A stretch of DNA of 64,000 nt from Candidatus Obscuribacter sp. (GCA_016712465.1 JADJQZ010000001.1:6200001-6264000); one strand, 5' to 3'; shown: positions 18,014 through 27,143, counted from the stretch's first letter. Notes: generated by a model not told the origin, from the letters alone. Program-made: numbers and translations.

Positions 18014-18685
18014 TCACACTTCCAGCTTGTAGCCCACGCCGTGCACGGTCTTGATGATGGAAGGCTGCCCCTCGGTTTCTATCTTCTTGCGCAGGCGTTT
18101 GATGCAGGTGGTGAGAGCTTCCACCGTGGCTTCCGACTCGGTGGACCAGACCCGGTTCAAAAGTGCTTCCGGGGCAAAGACCCGGTTGGGATTGCGCATG
18201 AGAAACTCGAGCAGGGCAAATTCCTTGGGCAAAAGCTTGATCTCTTCCTGTCCCCGGCAGACCCGGTAATTGGCGCGATCAAGGGTAATTTCACCGGCCT
18301 TGAGATTTTCGCCCAGATAACCCTCGGGGCGGCGCAAAAGCGCCCGCAAGCGAGCGGTCAGTTCTTTGGCATGGAAGGGCTTGGTCAAATAGTCGTCGGC
18401 GCCTGCATCAAGACCGATTTCCTTGTCATCCACGGAAGTACGACCGGTAAGCATGAGCACCGGCGAAAGCCCACCCCGGCTGCGATAAGCCCGGAGGATG
18501 TCGATGCCGGCCACACCGGGCAATTCCCAGTCGAGAATGAGCAAATCGTAGTCATAGACTTTGACCCGACTGAGAGCCTCGCTGCCGTCGGTACAAATTT
18601 CAGTCTGGTGATGCTCAAGGGAGAGCCAGTCGCGAACCATCTTGCCGAGCATGACATCGTCTTCAACTACCAGCACTTTCGCCAC
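18014..18685 (-). CDS. OmpR-family response regulator, 223 aa
   Basis: A DNA-binding two-component regulator. The receiver has the acidic pocket (Glu8, Asp9, Asp10), the phospho-acceptor Asp52 in LILDWELPG, the Thr in LMLTG and the Lys in LTKPF. The C-terminal winged helix has LLPKEFALLEFLMRNPNRV and the final KTVHGVGYKLEV. GTG at 18685 is preferred to GTG at 18694 because the AGGAG site overlaps the latter and sits eight bases from the former. It follows its probable kinase by 60 bp on the same strand. Targets are unknown. Confidence 0.95.
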   Translation of the reverse strand: MAKVLVVEDDVMLGKMVRDWLSLEHHQTEICTDGSEALSRVKVYDYDLLILDWELPGVAGIDILRAYRSRGGLSPVLMLTGRTSVDDKEIGLDAGADDYLTKPFHAKELTARLRALLRRPEGYLGENLKAGEITLDRANYRVCRGQEEIKLLPKEFALLEFLMRNPNRVFAPEALLNRVWSTESEATVEALTTCIKRLRKKIETEGQPSIIKTVHGVGYKLEV

Positions 18686-18745
18686 GGTCCGCACTCCTCA
18701 TCAGGTCTGCCGCAAGAGGTCTCCTGCCACCGGCACCATTATCCC

Positions 18746-20569
18746 TTATTCTTGGGAAACAACACTGCCGGGAAGAAAAGGCAGGGTAAACCAGAAAGTG
18801 CTGCCCTTGCCCTCCAGGCTTTCCACCCCGATTTTACCGCCGTGGCGCTCCACTATGGCTTTGCAAATGGTCAACCCCAGGCCGCTGCCGGGCACGGAAT
18901 TGACCTTTTGATCGGCGGCATCCACCTGCCGGAAGCGCTCGAAAATTGCTTCCCTCATGGAAGCAGGAATGCCCCGCCCCTGATCCACCACCAGAAAGCG
19001 CATACTGGTCTCTTCCGGCAGAACCAGAAGGCGCACCGTTCCTGGTTTGGGAGAGAACTTGACGGCATTGGCCAGTAAATTGACCAGCACCTGCACAATG
19101 CGGTCTCTATCGGCAAAGACATCTCGGTCGGGCACGGCACCGCTTTCGATTTTCACGCCCTGTTGTTCGGCAAAACCTCTCAGCGCCGCCACTGAAGCGG
19201 AGATAAGCTCGGTCACCGGCGTGGACTCACGCAGCAGTTCCAGCTTGCCCCCTTCCATCTTTTCCAGATCCAATAAGCCGTTCACCAGACTGATAAGCCT
19301 GGCCACATTCCCTTCCGCGGCAGCCAGATTTTCCTGGCCGTTCTCATTCACCTGACCATAGGCACCGGCGGCAAAGAGAGAAAGCACCATCTGAATGGAA
19401 GTAAGAGGGGTACGCAAATCATGGCTGACCATGGCCACAAAGTCGCGCTTCATATCTTCAATCTGCTTGCGCTCTGTGATGTCGCGGGCAACACAGAAGA
19501 AAGTGCGATCGGCCGGCGACCAGGATACCGACCAGGCGAAGTCCACTTTCGCGCCGGAAGCAGTCAATATGCCGGTTTCGAAATCACCGCCGCGAGATGG
19601 ATCCATGACGATGCTTTCCAGAAGCTTCTGCACTGCTTTAGCATCGGCTTCCGGCAGAAGTTGGAAGAGACTGGTGCCCACAATATTACTGCCCTTGAAA
19701 CCCCAGAGTTTTTCAGCGGCCGGATTGACTTCCGTAAAGACTGCCTCTCTGTCGATGCAGCAAATCACATCTTTGGCGTTATCCACCACCGCTCTTTCTT
19801 TGCGCCTTGATTCGGCAAGAGCAAAAGCCATCTGGCGAAAGGATTTATCGAGAACGGCAATTTCATCATCACCGGTGACCGGCGGCGCCAGCGGCTGATC
19901 GAGAGCCAGGCGCAAACTGTTTTCCGAGACTGTTTTCAGTCTTGCCGTTGTACCTCGATTGAAATAGTATGCCAGACCAAAGGCCAGGGCAATGTTGAAA
20001 ATCACACCGGCCACCAGCAAGGCTTCCAGACCGTCCATATAGGCTTTCTGCGCCGCTCGCCGCTTTTCGAGCTGCCCCTGCTGAGAAACAACTATGTCGT
20101 CGATGGCCACAAAAAGCTCGCTTATTGTGCGATCAGCCAGTATCCACTGCCTGGCCGCCAGCATCTTGTTGCCTGTTTCCAGTTGCCCCTGAGCCGTCTG
20201 CAAGTGCTCAATGCACTGGGTAAGAAGGGTTTCCACCCGTGAAACCATGGCCCGCTCCGCCACATGCTCGGGGTTGGCTACGGCCCGCCGCAGATAGCTA
20301 ATCTCAGCATTGATGCGGGCCCTGGAATGTTCAAAGCGCTTGCGAAAAAGTTGGCTGTCGGAAACGTGATAGAGAATGCATGATGAAAACCTGTCCAGTA
20401 GAGAAGTCAGGGCAGAGTTGACATGAGAAGTGAGATCTCTGGCATAGTTTTCCTTCTCTCTTTCTTCACTGACCTGGTGCAACATGACGGCCAGGGTGCC
20501 CACGAAAACCAGCTCAAAGACCAGGGGCAGAGCAACTAAGAGGGTAATTTTGCGAGAAATGCCAGCCAT
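18746..20569 (-). CDS. sensor histidine kinase with PAS domain, 607 aa
   Basis: Membrane sensor kinase. Residues 8-31 and 183-203 are membrane segments flanking a helical extracytoplasmic sensor of about 150 residues. A HAMP-like linker (204-255) and a PAS domain (256-370, ending in ARDITERKQIED) follow. The kinase core has VSHDLRTPL with His383, an NLLANAVKF N box, VDQGRGIP (G1) and GSGLGLTICKAIVERHGG (G2). All catalytic motifs are present. The signal is unknown. It is upstream of, and very probably paired with, the OmpR-type regulator at 18014. Confidence 0.95.
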   Translation of the reverse strand: MAGISRKITLLVALPLVFELVFVGTLAVMLHQVSEEREKENYARDLTSHVNSALTSLLDRFSSCILYHVSDSQLFRKRFEHSRARINAEISYLRRAVANPEHVAERAMVSRVETLLTQCIEHLQTAQGQLETGNKMLAARQWILADRTISELFVAIDDIVVSQQGQLEKRRAAQKAYMDGLEALLVAGVIFNIALAFGLAYYFNRGTTARLKTVSENSLRLALDQPLAPPVTGDDEIAVLDKSFRQMAFALAESRRKERAVVDNAKDVICCIDREAVFTEVNPAAEKLWGFKGSNIVGTSLFQLLPEADAKAVQKLLESIVMDPSRGGDFETGILTASGAKVDFAWSVSWSPADRTFFCVARDITERKQIEDMKRDFVAMVSHDLRTPLTSIQMVLSLFAAGAYGQVNENGQENLAAAEGNVARLISLVNGLLDLEKMEGGKLELLRESTPVTELISASVAALRGFAEQQGVKIESGAVPDRDVFADRDRIVQVLVNLLANAVKFSPKPGTVRLLVLPEETSMRFLVVDQGRGIPASMREAIFERFRQVDAADQKVNSVPGSGLGLTICKAIVERHGGKIGVESLEGKGSTFWFTLPFLPGSVVSQE

Positions 20570-20774
20570 AGGGGAGTATTATCGCACTGCCGCCGCTCAG
20601 CCGGGTCGCCACCAGGCAGTTCCGGCTTGCCAAAATTTTGCCAAAAGTTTGCCCGCTGGAAGCCAGCACCGGCTCCTATATTGTCTTCAAACCGGAACGA
20701 GGTAACCGCCAGAGTGCCTCCGGTTCACAAGCACAAAGCCCTGGTCGAAATTACCCGAGAGCGAGACTAATTCT

Positions 20775-21416
20775 ATGAAAAGCCGAATGGTAGTTAAATC
20801 TCTTCTATTGCTCTTCCTGGCCCAGACCCTCGCTTCAGGCACAAGCCCGGCCCTGGCGCAGCAGATAGCGACGCGCTCGGGCAGGCAGCTTCCACCCTGC
20901 AAGTTGGACAGCTTTGTCTATGAAGCCGGCGCCCACGCCGAGCATATCTACGGCGATGAAGGAGCGAACGGCTTGCCGCCCTATATGGGCTTCAGCAAAG
21001 CACATCGCATCAATGCCGGCATCATGGACGTGCGCGACGCAGGTCTGACCACCGGCCACGGCAGCCTCATGCCCGATGCCTGGGGCAAAGACGAATACCT
21101 GGGCGCGGAATGGGGTAGAAGCGGCGCCCGCGGTCATGAAAGCAGCGACGGCTTCAGCGACGGCACGCCCATCACCGGCGGCAGCGGTGCACCAGGCGGA
21201 GTAGACTACGGTCCGCCCCCCGGCGAAGGTTACCAACCTGCCACTACCTGTGAAGGCTTCGTCGGCTGGTACAGCCCGGAGGAAGTGGCACTTTCACAAA
21301 CGGATTTTCCGGCAGCCTTCGAACATTTCGTCTACAGCGGCCGCTACACCGGCAGCATGGCCAATGCCATTTACATTCTGGAAGTACAGATGGGACGCCC
21401 CCAGGGCGGTCACTGA
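20775..21416 (+). CDS. secreted hypothetical protein, 213 aa
   Basis: A clean signal peptide (MKSRMVVKSLLLLFLAQT... with an ALAQ cleavage-like site near residue 28) precedes a mature protein with DSFVYEAGAHAEHIYGDEG and a Gly/Pro-rich middle. The C-terminal segment (EVALSQTDFPAAFEHFVYSG) looks folded. It appears to be a single gene, convergent with the TolC gene 17 bp away. The family is unknown to me; export to periplasm or surface is the only firm inference. Confidence 0.75.
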   Translation: MKSRMVVKSLLLLFLAQTLASGTSPALAQQIATRSGRQLPPCKLDSFVYEAGAHAEHIYGDEGANGLPPYMGFSKAHRINAGIMDVRDAGLTTGHGSLMPDAWGKDEYLGAEWGRSGARGHESSDGFSDGTPITGGSGAPGGVDYGPPPGEGYQPATTCEGFVGWYSPEEVALSQTDFPAAFEHFVYSGRYTGSMANAIYILEVQMGRPQGGH

Positions 21417-21433
21417 AAACCACCGGCATAGGC

Positions 21434-22939
21434 TCAGGAGGACGGCGGTTTATCAGAATTGCCTTTGCCGAATTCAAAAATGTCTCCCACTGCCGTTTCC
21501 AGGTCGGCCCAGGCATTTTGATAGGTGGTGACGGTATCAAAATATCGCACCAGCGTAGTCTGAAAACTCTGCTGGGCCAGAATGGCGTTAGAGAGGTCGG
21601 AAGCCCCTTTCTCGTAGCCCTGATGGGCCAGCTCCAGCACTGAGTTGGCCTTTGGAATTAGCTCTTCTTGATACTTAAAGATGTTGGCTCTCGCCGCCAC
21701 CAGATCGGCATAGGCCGTATGAACCTCGGTCTCCACCTGAGCACTGGTGGCCTTGAGACGCAGGGCCGACTGATCGAGACTGGCTTTAGCCTGGGCAATT
21801 TCACCCTGCCGTTGATAGAAAACAGGCAGGTCCATGTTGACGTTTACATAAGCACCGTGTTGCTGATGGAAGCCCTGGTCGCGGTTATAGGTGGTAAAAA
21901 CGAAACCCGAACCCAACAAAACATCAGGGATGCGCTGCTTCTTTTCCAGGATGTGGGCGCGCTCGTTCACCTTAGTCTGCTGGGTGGCCACATGTAAATC
22001 GGCTCTCTGTCGAAAGGCCTTACGCACCAGCTCATCCAGGTTGGGCAGCGGATCGCCGGGATGGGCGGTAATCTCGTTGTGTTCATTGACCAACTGAAAG
22101 AGCCGGTTGTTTTCCACGTCGATATCTCGCGTCGGCTCAAAACCCAGTAGATAATCCAGGTTGACGGAAGCTTTCCGCAGACGGGCATTGGCCAGCACCC
22201 TCTGGGTCTCGAACTGCTCTATGAAAAACTTAGCCTGAGCCAACTCGGCATTGAGTTTATTGTTTTCCTTGAAACGCTTTTTGGCAATCTCGTAGAGATG
22301 CTTGACCAGTTCTTCTTGCTTATCGAGTAATTCGATATTAGCTTCGGCGGCAGCCAGCTCGGCATAGCCGCGGCGTACTTTCGCCCTCACATCAAAACGC
22401 AAATCATTGAGGCGAAACTGAGCCAGTTGCAAATTAGCTTGCGCCAATTTGATGCGAGCACCGCGCTTGCCGCCCATTTCAATCAACTGGTTGATACCCA
22501 CTTGCTGGGTGTTGCCTGCCACTACATGGGTGTAGGGCGTACCAAAGCCATATTGCACGGCGAGCTGAGGGTTGGGAATTGCAGCGGCGGTTTTCAGCTC
22601 CGCCTGGGCGATCTCAAGTTGCTTGGCGGCAGTAACCACATCAGGGTTGGTGGCGTTAGCCTCCATGAAAGCCTTCGAAAGCGTCAGGGAGAAGCGATTG
22701 ACAGGCCGGTTGGGCTGATCGGATACACCCGGCGACAGTACACTGGGCGGACATTCGGATGTAGAAGGGGCATATATATCAACCTGCCCGTAAGCATCGG
22801 TAGCGGTGCAAAGCAATATGACCAGGGTCGAGACCGGCAAGCTGACCTGCTTCAGACAAAATCTTGCGGCACCGGAGCGAGGCCTATTTGTGCATACGGA
22901 TTGGATAGACAAACGATCCCTAAAAAAAGACTGCGACAC
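21434..22939 (-). CDS. TolC-family outer-membrane efflux protein (CusC/CzcC-like), 501 aa
   Basis: Two outer_membrane_efflux_protein repeats are evident: FSLTLSKAFMEANATNPDVVTAAKQLE at the start of repeat one, and a second repeat with RADLHVATQQTKVNERAHILEKKQRIPDVLLGSG. The long heptad-rich helices and a PVFYQRQGEIAQAKASL turn are typical. TolC-like trimers form the outer-membrane channel of RND or type I exporters; no pump or adaptor gene is beside it. The assigned start is GTG at 22939 without a good ribosome site, and a TTG nine codons later is possible. A hydrophobic signal region follows (VSTLVILLCTATDAYGQ). It lies 85 bp downstream of the MNIO gene. Confidence 0.93.
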   Translation of the reverse strand: MSQSFFRDRLSIQSVCTNRPRSGAARFCLKQVSLPVSTLVILLCTATDAYGQVDIYAPSTSECPPSVLSPGVSDQPNRPVNRFSLTLSKAFMEANATNPDVVTAAKQLEIAQAELKTAAAIPNPQLAVQYGFGTPYTHVVAGNTQQVGINQLIEMGGKRGARIKLAQANLQLAQFRLNDLRFDVRAKVRRGYAELAAAEANIELLDKQEELVKHLYEIAKKRFKENNKLNAELAQAKFFIEQFETQRVLANARLRKASVNLDYLLGFEPTRDIDVENNRLFQLVNEHNEITAHPGDPLPNLDELVRKAFRQRADLHVATQQTKVNERAHILEKKQRIPDVLLGSGFVFTTYNRDQGFHQQHGAYVNVNMDLPVFYQRQGEIAQAKASLDQSALRLKATSAQVETEVHTAYADLVAARANIFKYQEELIPKANSVLELAHQGYEKGASDLSNAILAQQSFQTTLVRYFDTVTTYQNAWADLETAVGDIFEFGKGNSDKPPSS

Positions 22940-23024
22940 GGACTGTCAAATTTTACCGGCTATTTGTGATCAAAGTGTTTGTAGAAAAGCAAGAAAGACG
23001 ACCGCCGCCCTTGCCAAGTCCCCA

Positions 23025-24437
23025 TCAATTCTTCAACCATCCTTCCGGCAACAAGCCCTGAATGAGGCGCTGCCAGACGAAACCAGGAAACAAATGCCGT
23101 CGGGCTTGCTTGACTGCTTGGGGCGTCAGCTTATAGCCGTCCAGACCGGCGAATTCCTCACTTTTCTCTTGCAGAAAGACGAGAAAGTGCATGGCATCGG
23201 TGTATGGTCCGGCGGCAGAAGGCGAGGGCGAATCTCTGTAAAAGCGCCTCAAAGCCTGATCCAGCATTTCTTCCCGGGGAAAAATCTCCATCAGGTAGGG
23301 GCAGGCACGCTTCATGGTGCGCAGCCGCTTGGCAATGAGCGACTGCCTGGCCTGGCCCAATAGCTTGCCATCGAAGCCGGACAGCTCAGGAGGCAGGCCG
23401 GGCACGGCACCTTCCCCAGCCCCTTGCGGCTCCCGCAGTAAGAGAGCGAGAAGAGCCCTGTGACCGGCTTCAATTTTTTCGATGGTCTGGGCAGAGCGGC
23501 AGTGGCCCACATTTACCTCCGGCGTATCGGTAAGAAGCTCGGGCGCTCGCTCAGGAAGGGCGCGGTTCGGCGGTCTGACTATGGGTGGCGGCATCACCTC
23601 AGACGGCCCGCCGCAAGCCGCTTCGATGGCGGCCAGCTCGGCGGCCAGTTCATCATCTTCGGCAAAATTATCGTCTCGCTCGAGCATAACGCGCTTGAGA
23701 GGCAGATTGGCGCCACGACAAAGCCCAGCCAGAAGGGAAAGCAGCTTGAGCGACTCTTCCCGCAGTGGATGACAGTGAGTGTCGTGATAGAGCCCCTGCT
23801 TGAAGGCCCCGCCGGCTAAGTGGACATACTCCAGGCGCTCCAGAGGCAACTGACTGAGAAAGCTACCGGCGTCAAAATGGTGATTGAAAGAATTGGCGAA
23901 GAGATTGGAAACATCCAGAAGCAGCTTGCTATCAGTCTCTTCAAGAATACGCCGCAGAAACTGCGCCTCCCCCATTTCGTTGTGCTCGACCGGCCAATCA
24001 AATGTGGTGGCAATGTTTTCCAAAACCAGCGGCACACTCAGCCCGGCGCGCGCCTCGGCCAGATTACGCTTGAGCAGTTCAACCATGGCTTGACTGCGCT
24101 GTACGGGCAGAAGATGACCACTTTCCAGACCACCGGCCCGCACCAGGGCGATGTGATCGCTGACAAAGGGAGCATCGAAGTAGCGGGCCAGTTCATCAAG
24201 ATGCTTGAGTAACTGCCGCGAAGGCAAGGTAGTGGAACCAAGAGATAAGGAAGTGGAGTGGGGGATGATCTCGATACCACGCCTGTGCAAGCGCTTGAGA
24301 GCATCAGGAATTTGACCGGGTGAGGGAAAATCTTCCGCCAGAATTTCCACGAAAGAAATACCCTGATGGCGCTCTATAAACCAGGCAAGCTCGGCACGAA
24401 AGCCAAGCCCCAGGAGAGTTTTGCCAGGCTCGCTCAT
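23025..24437 (-). CDS. DUF692 / MNIO-family multinuclear iron oxidase, 470 aa
   Basis: The N-terminal 300 residues are a DUF692 TIM barrel, the family of MbnB and TglH that uses two or three irons to modify Cys in ribosomal peptides. Probable metal-site residues are present: IIPHST (His60), SDH (93-95), VLEN (Glu140), LLLDVSN (Asp175), FNHHFD (His186/187), EYVHLAGG (His206) and DTHCHP (219-224). The extra 170-residue C-terminal half, helical and Arg/Glu-rich, recalls peptide-recognition or partner domains fused to some DUF692 proteins; I cannot name it. The ATG at 24437 follows the stop of the Gly/Cys-tailed membrane protein by one base, so the two are translationally coupled. Inferred role: Cys modification of that tail. 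Confidence 0.93.
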   Translation of the reverse strand: MSEPGKTLLGLGFRAELAWFIERHQGISFVEILAEDFPSPGQIPDALKRLHRRGIEIIPHSTSLSLGSTTLPSRQLLKHLDELARYFDAPFVSDHIALVRAGGLESGHLLPVQRSQAMVELLKRNLAEARAGLSVPLVLENIATTFDWPVEHNEMGEAQFLRRILEETDSKLLLDVSNLFANSFNHHFDAGSFLSQLPLERLEYVHLAGGAFKQGLYHDTHCHPLREESLKLLSLLAGLCRGANLPLKRVMLERDDNFAEDDELAAELAAIEAACGGPSEVMPPPIVRPPNRALPERAPELLTDTPEVNVGHCRSAQTIEKIEAGHRALLALLLREPQGAGEGAVPGLPPELSGFDGKLLGQARQSLIAKRLRTMKRACPYLMEIFPREEMLDQALRRFYRDSPSPSAAGPYTDAMHFLVFLQEKSEEFAGLDGYKLTPQAVKQARRHLFPGFVWQRLIQGLLPEGWLKN

Positions 24438-24438
24438 A

Positions 24439-25359
24439 TCAGCCACCGCAGCCGCCGCAACCACCACCACAACCGCCGCCGCCACAGCCACCGCCGCCGC
24501 AACCACTGCCGCCACAACCACCGGAGGAGACAGGCTTGAGTAGAGCCTGGGAGGCTTGAGAGTAGGGGTCTGTGGCGAGAGCGATGGAGCCGAAGAGAGC
24601 ATAGGCGAAAGCCGTATCAGCCAGGCTCAATTTGCCGGCGCCTGTGGCGAAGGTCAGCTGCAAGGCCGAGCCGGTATCTTTCATGGCGGCAATAACAGCA
24701 TCGCCCCTGGCAGTGGTCTCAGCCTTGGGCGTCAGGTAAAACAGCGATAAAAGGAAGCCCACCAGAAATTCTATGGATAAGAAAGCGACGGGCTTACCGA
24801 GACTGGACCCGATCACAATTTTAGGCAGGGCCATGACGGTCAAAGTGGTGGCGACGATTAAAAAGGGCAGCAATCTGCATAGAGCCGCCTCATCGTTGTT
24901 GGGTATAAGCCCCTTAGCGCGCAAGCTGGACTCAATTACACTCACCTGGGCAGAGAGAGTGGTTTTGAGAGTATCCACAGAAACGGCGCCACCCTTCACC
25001 CGTTGCATGATAGCCGCTTCCACCGGATGCAGGTGAGAGGGAATACTGAGATTGCTTACCCCGGTGGGCAATTCAATTTGACGCTCGATGGTGCGGATGG
25101 AGATCAAGTTGTGCCGGGCCAGTGTGGCGCAGGCAGTTAAGAACACTCGCTCGGAACCGCCTCGCAAATCGGCGGCTTCGTAAGGCGTCAAATGGCGGGC
25201 GAGAGATTCAGCCTCATTTCTGGTGATAACTGCATCAGCAGCCAGTTTTCCCAGAACTTTCTGCTTCACCGCCCAACCCACGATGGCCGCACTGCAACCG
25301 GTGATGGCGTAAAACACTACATAAGGAGGACCGTACCATTCAAAAGGATTTATACTCAT
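24439..25359 (-). CDS. TIGR04222-type membrane protein with six-Cys Gly/Cys tail, 306 aa
   Basis: The start MSINPFEWYGPPYVVFY followed by a membrane segment matches the N-terminus of TIGR04222-type proteins. Further hydrophobic segments occur at about residues 160-180 and 187-206. A helical cytoplasmic-type region with NEAESLARHLTPYEAADLRGG lies between. The C-terminus is an extreme low-complexity tail: six Cys separated by 2-4 residues, nearly all Gly. The coupled DUF692 gene suggests the tail is an enzyme substrate. ATG at 25359 is preferred to a GTG at 25410, which would add a poly-Lys leader read from the adjoining homopurine run. Function unknown; metal binding by the modified tail is inference. 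Confidence 0.88.
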   Translation of the reverse strand: MSINPFEWYGPPYVVFYAITGCSAAIVGWAVKQKVLGKLAADAVITRNEAESLARHLTPYEAADLRGGSERVFLTACATLARHNLISIRTIERQIELPTGVSNLSIPSHLHPVEAAIMQRVKGGAVSVDTLKTTLSAQVSVIESSLRAKGLIPNNDEAALCRLLPFLIVATTLTVMALPKIVIGSSLGKPVAFLSIEFLVGFLLSLFYLTPKAETTARGDAVIAAMKDTGSALQLTFATGAGKLSLADTAFAYALFGSIALATDPYSQASQALLKPVSSGGCGGSGCGGGGCGGGGCGGGCGGCGG

Positions 25360-25399
25360 TTTTCTTTTTCTCTTCTTCTTTTTCTTTTTCTTCTTCTTT
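25359..25399 (-). repeat. 41-nt homopurine tract abutting a start codon
   Basis: On the coding (minus) strand there are 41 consecutive A/G bases, GAA/AAG-rich, directly before and into the ATG of the TIGR04222-type gene. The tract replaces a normal Shine-Dalgarno site and could act as an A/G-rich translation enhancer. Being a simple repeat, it could also slip in replication. Confidence 0.8.
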
Positions 25400-25490
25400 A
25401 TTTTTTCCACTACCAGCCTAGCTTCTGCTGGTTAAAGGAGAAGTTAAACCGGAATTAAGAATAGATAAAACCCTTATCTCAGGCGGCGAT

Positions 25491-25541
25491 AAAACCGGCT
25501 CGCAAAGCTGTTTCGAGAACCAGGCAGAGATCGAGAGCCGG
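25491..25541 (-). terminator. terminator after the VanY-like gene
   Basis: On the minus strand GAGCCGG-type arms (25535-25541 with 25495-25501) bracket a 33-nt loop that may fold further, and TTTTATC follows. It lies right after the stop at 25545. Confidence 0.6.
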
Positions 25542-25544
25542 CGC

Positions 25545-27143
25545 TCATTTAGCGGAGATGATGGTTTCCACCGGCGGAATGTCCGGCACCCAGAATTGTC
25601 TGCCGTCGCTTACCACCATGGTCAAACCAAGATCAGGCAATTCCTTCTCGCTGCGCCCTAAATAAATAAAATGGGGAGTGTCGTGCAGAACGGTTTGATA
25701 GAAGCCATGCCGATTGAGAATGGCTCTTACTTTCGGATTTTTATGCTCTTCCACATCCAGGGCCAGTCCGGAAATATGCTGAGACCCTCCCGGCGGCGCC
25801 GCCAGATTGAGAAGAGAGTGCATGCGATTGGCGTGCAGATAATAGCCTTTCTGCTCCAGAGCCAAGACTGTATTGAGCTGCTTGCGAGGCGGGCTGGCGA
25901 GAATGGCAGCCGCTTCCGCCGCGGTCATTTTCTTGCGACCGACCCAATAGCCCAGGCCCTTCTCCAGGTACTTGCGCCAGATCCTCTCGGTATCCTCGTA
26001 TGTGCGCAAGCTGGCTATGTCACCTACAGGGCTAATCTTGAGATGCAATTGCTCGGCATCTTTGCGTGCCGCCAAAAGGGCCTCCAGAGCATCTTCTTGC
26101 AGAGTAACTCGATAGGCTCCCATTCTCGCCTGCTTGAGCGGCAGACTCTTTTGATAGGCCCGCACCTGGGCAGGCTTATCAAACAAGACTTGCTCGGGCA
26201 ATTTTAGACCCGGTCTGGCCACAAAAGTAGCACCATAGGCGCGCATCACCACGGCATAAAGTGCATCATTGGTAGGCGCCGGCAATCCGCCGCGAGCGCT
26301 GGCCAGGCGAGCGAAACGTGAACCGGCTACGGTGTTCAGCCCCTGAGGCACAAGGGAGGGACCCACGAGGGCAGCGGCACTGTTCTTATCGCTTTCATGG
26401 TTGGTGGGCGTGGGCGCCGGCGCACCGTCCATGGAACTGGCAGGTGCCTGAGAAGGATAGAGCGGTGAGTTTTGAGCGGCATGACCGGACGTACCGCCAA
26501 CCGTTCCGGCAGAGCCCTGTGCAGAACCTGGCGCAGAACTTTCAGCGTTAACTGCTGTTCCTCCGGAAGCACTGGGGGCGCCTTCCGGCAGGGAAGCGGG
26601 TCCAAATTTCAAACCCGGATGCAAGATACCGCCTGGGGCCATGCTCAAACGCACCGGTTCACCGGCAGCAGCGGCCGATTCCGGGCTAACTTCACTCTCC
26701 CCATCAGCCTTGAAGCCGCCCTGAGCGGCAGGGGCTGTCAAAGTTGGATTGCCGAGATCCACAGGCAGTAAGGGCTGTGGCGCCAGGCCGCTTCCCGCAC
26801 CGGCCAAAGCCTGAGCCGACGGGTCCGCCATTGGGGCAGGCGAAACCGCTTGCCCATTCAGCGCGGCATCCGACGGCCGGTCGGCAGCAGGTTGATCGGT
26901 ATCAGCCGGGGCCGGGCGGGCATGGTTGTCAACCAACTGATTGTTGCGGTAGTAGCGCCCACTGGTGGGCACATGACCGGCAGCACCAGGGTCATCCCGG
27001 GAAGTGGATTCAGCCATGGTCTGGCGGTTTTGAGGCAAAGGTCTACCGATAAACTGACAAAAGGCCACCACCCCAGCAAATGCACACATTGAGGCTATTA
27101 AAATTGTCAGTTCCGGATGCGCCTTACCGCTCTGGTTTATCAA
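25545..27143 (-). CDS. VanY/peptidase M15-like D,D-carboxypeptidase with long linker, about 532 aa
   Basis: The last 150 residues carry the M15 zinc-peptidase pattern: SQHISGLALDV (zinc His and Asp near residues 456-463) and DTPHFIYL (third ligand His about 33 residues later). Such enzymes trim peptidoglycan stem peptides. An N-terminal membrane anchor (LTILIASMCAFAGVVAF) is followed by about 230 residues of Pro/Ala/Gly/Ser-rich linker, then a folded middle domain. The frame extends to GTG at 27215, but TTG at 27143 with GGGGG upstream sits better before the anchor, and a TAATAT box near 27224-27229 would then lie in the promoter. Inferred location: periplasm, tethered to the inner membrane. 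Confidence 0.85.
   Translation of the reverse strand: MINQSGKAHPELTILIASMCAFAGVVAFCQFIGRPLPQNRQTMAESTSRDDPGAAGHVPTSGRYYRNNQLVDNHARPAPADTDQPAADRPSDAALNGQAVSPAPMADPSAQALAGAGSGLAPQPLLPVDLGNPTLTAPAAQGGFKADGESEVSPESAAAAGEPVRLSMAPGGILHPGLKFGPASLPEGAPSASGGTAVNAESSAPGSAQGSAGTVGGTSGHAAQNSPLYPSQAPASSMDGAPAPTPTNHESDKNSAAALVGPSLVPQGLNTVAGSRFARLASARGGLPAPTNDALYAVVMRAYGATFVARPGLKLPEQVLFDKPAQVRAYQKSLPLKQARMGAYRVTLQEDALEALLAARKDAEQLHLKISPVGDIASLRTYEDTERIWRKYLEKGLGYWVGRKKMTAAEAAAILASPPRKQLNTVLALEQKGYYLHANRMHSLLNLAAPPGGSQHISGLALDVEEHKNPKVRAILNRHGFYQTVLHDTPHFIYLGRSEKELPDLGLTMVVSDGRQFWVPDIPPVETIISAK

Noticed and set aside
18041..19078. 345-codon plus-strand open frame
   Set aside because: Antisense of the response regulator and kinase genes, both with full motif sets.
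24442..24530. Possible tandem DNA repeat or CRISPR-like array
   Set aside because: The repeats are Gly and Cys codons of the tail; units are 3-15 bp with no spacers of equal length.
24438..24602. N-terminal extension of the DUF692 gene giving a Val/Ala run
   Set aside because: It is the overlapping-frame reading of the Gly/Cys codons that encode the tail of the previous gene. The ATG at 24437 right after that stop fits the family start.
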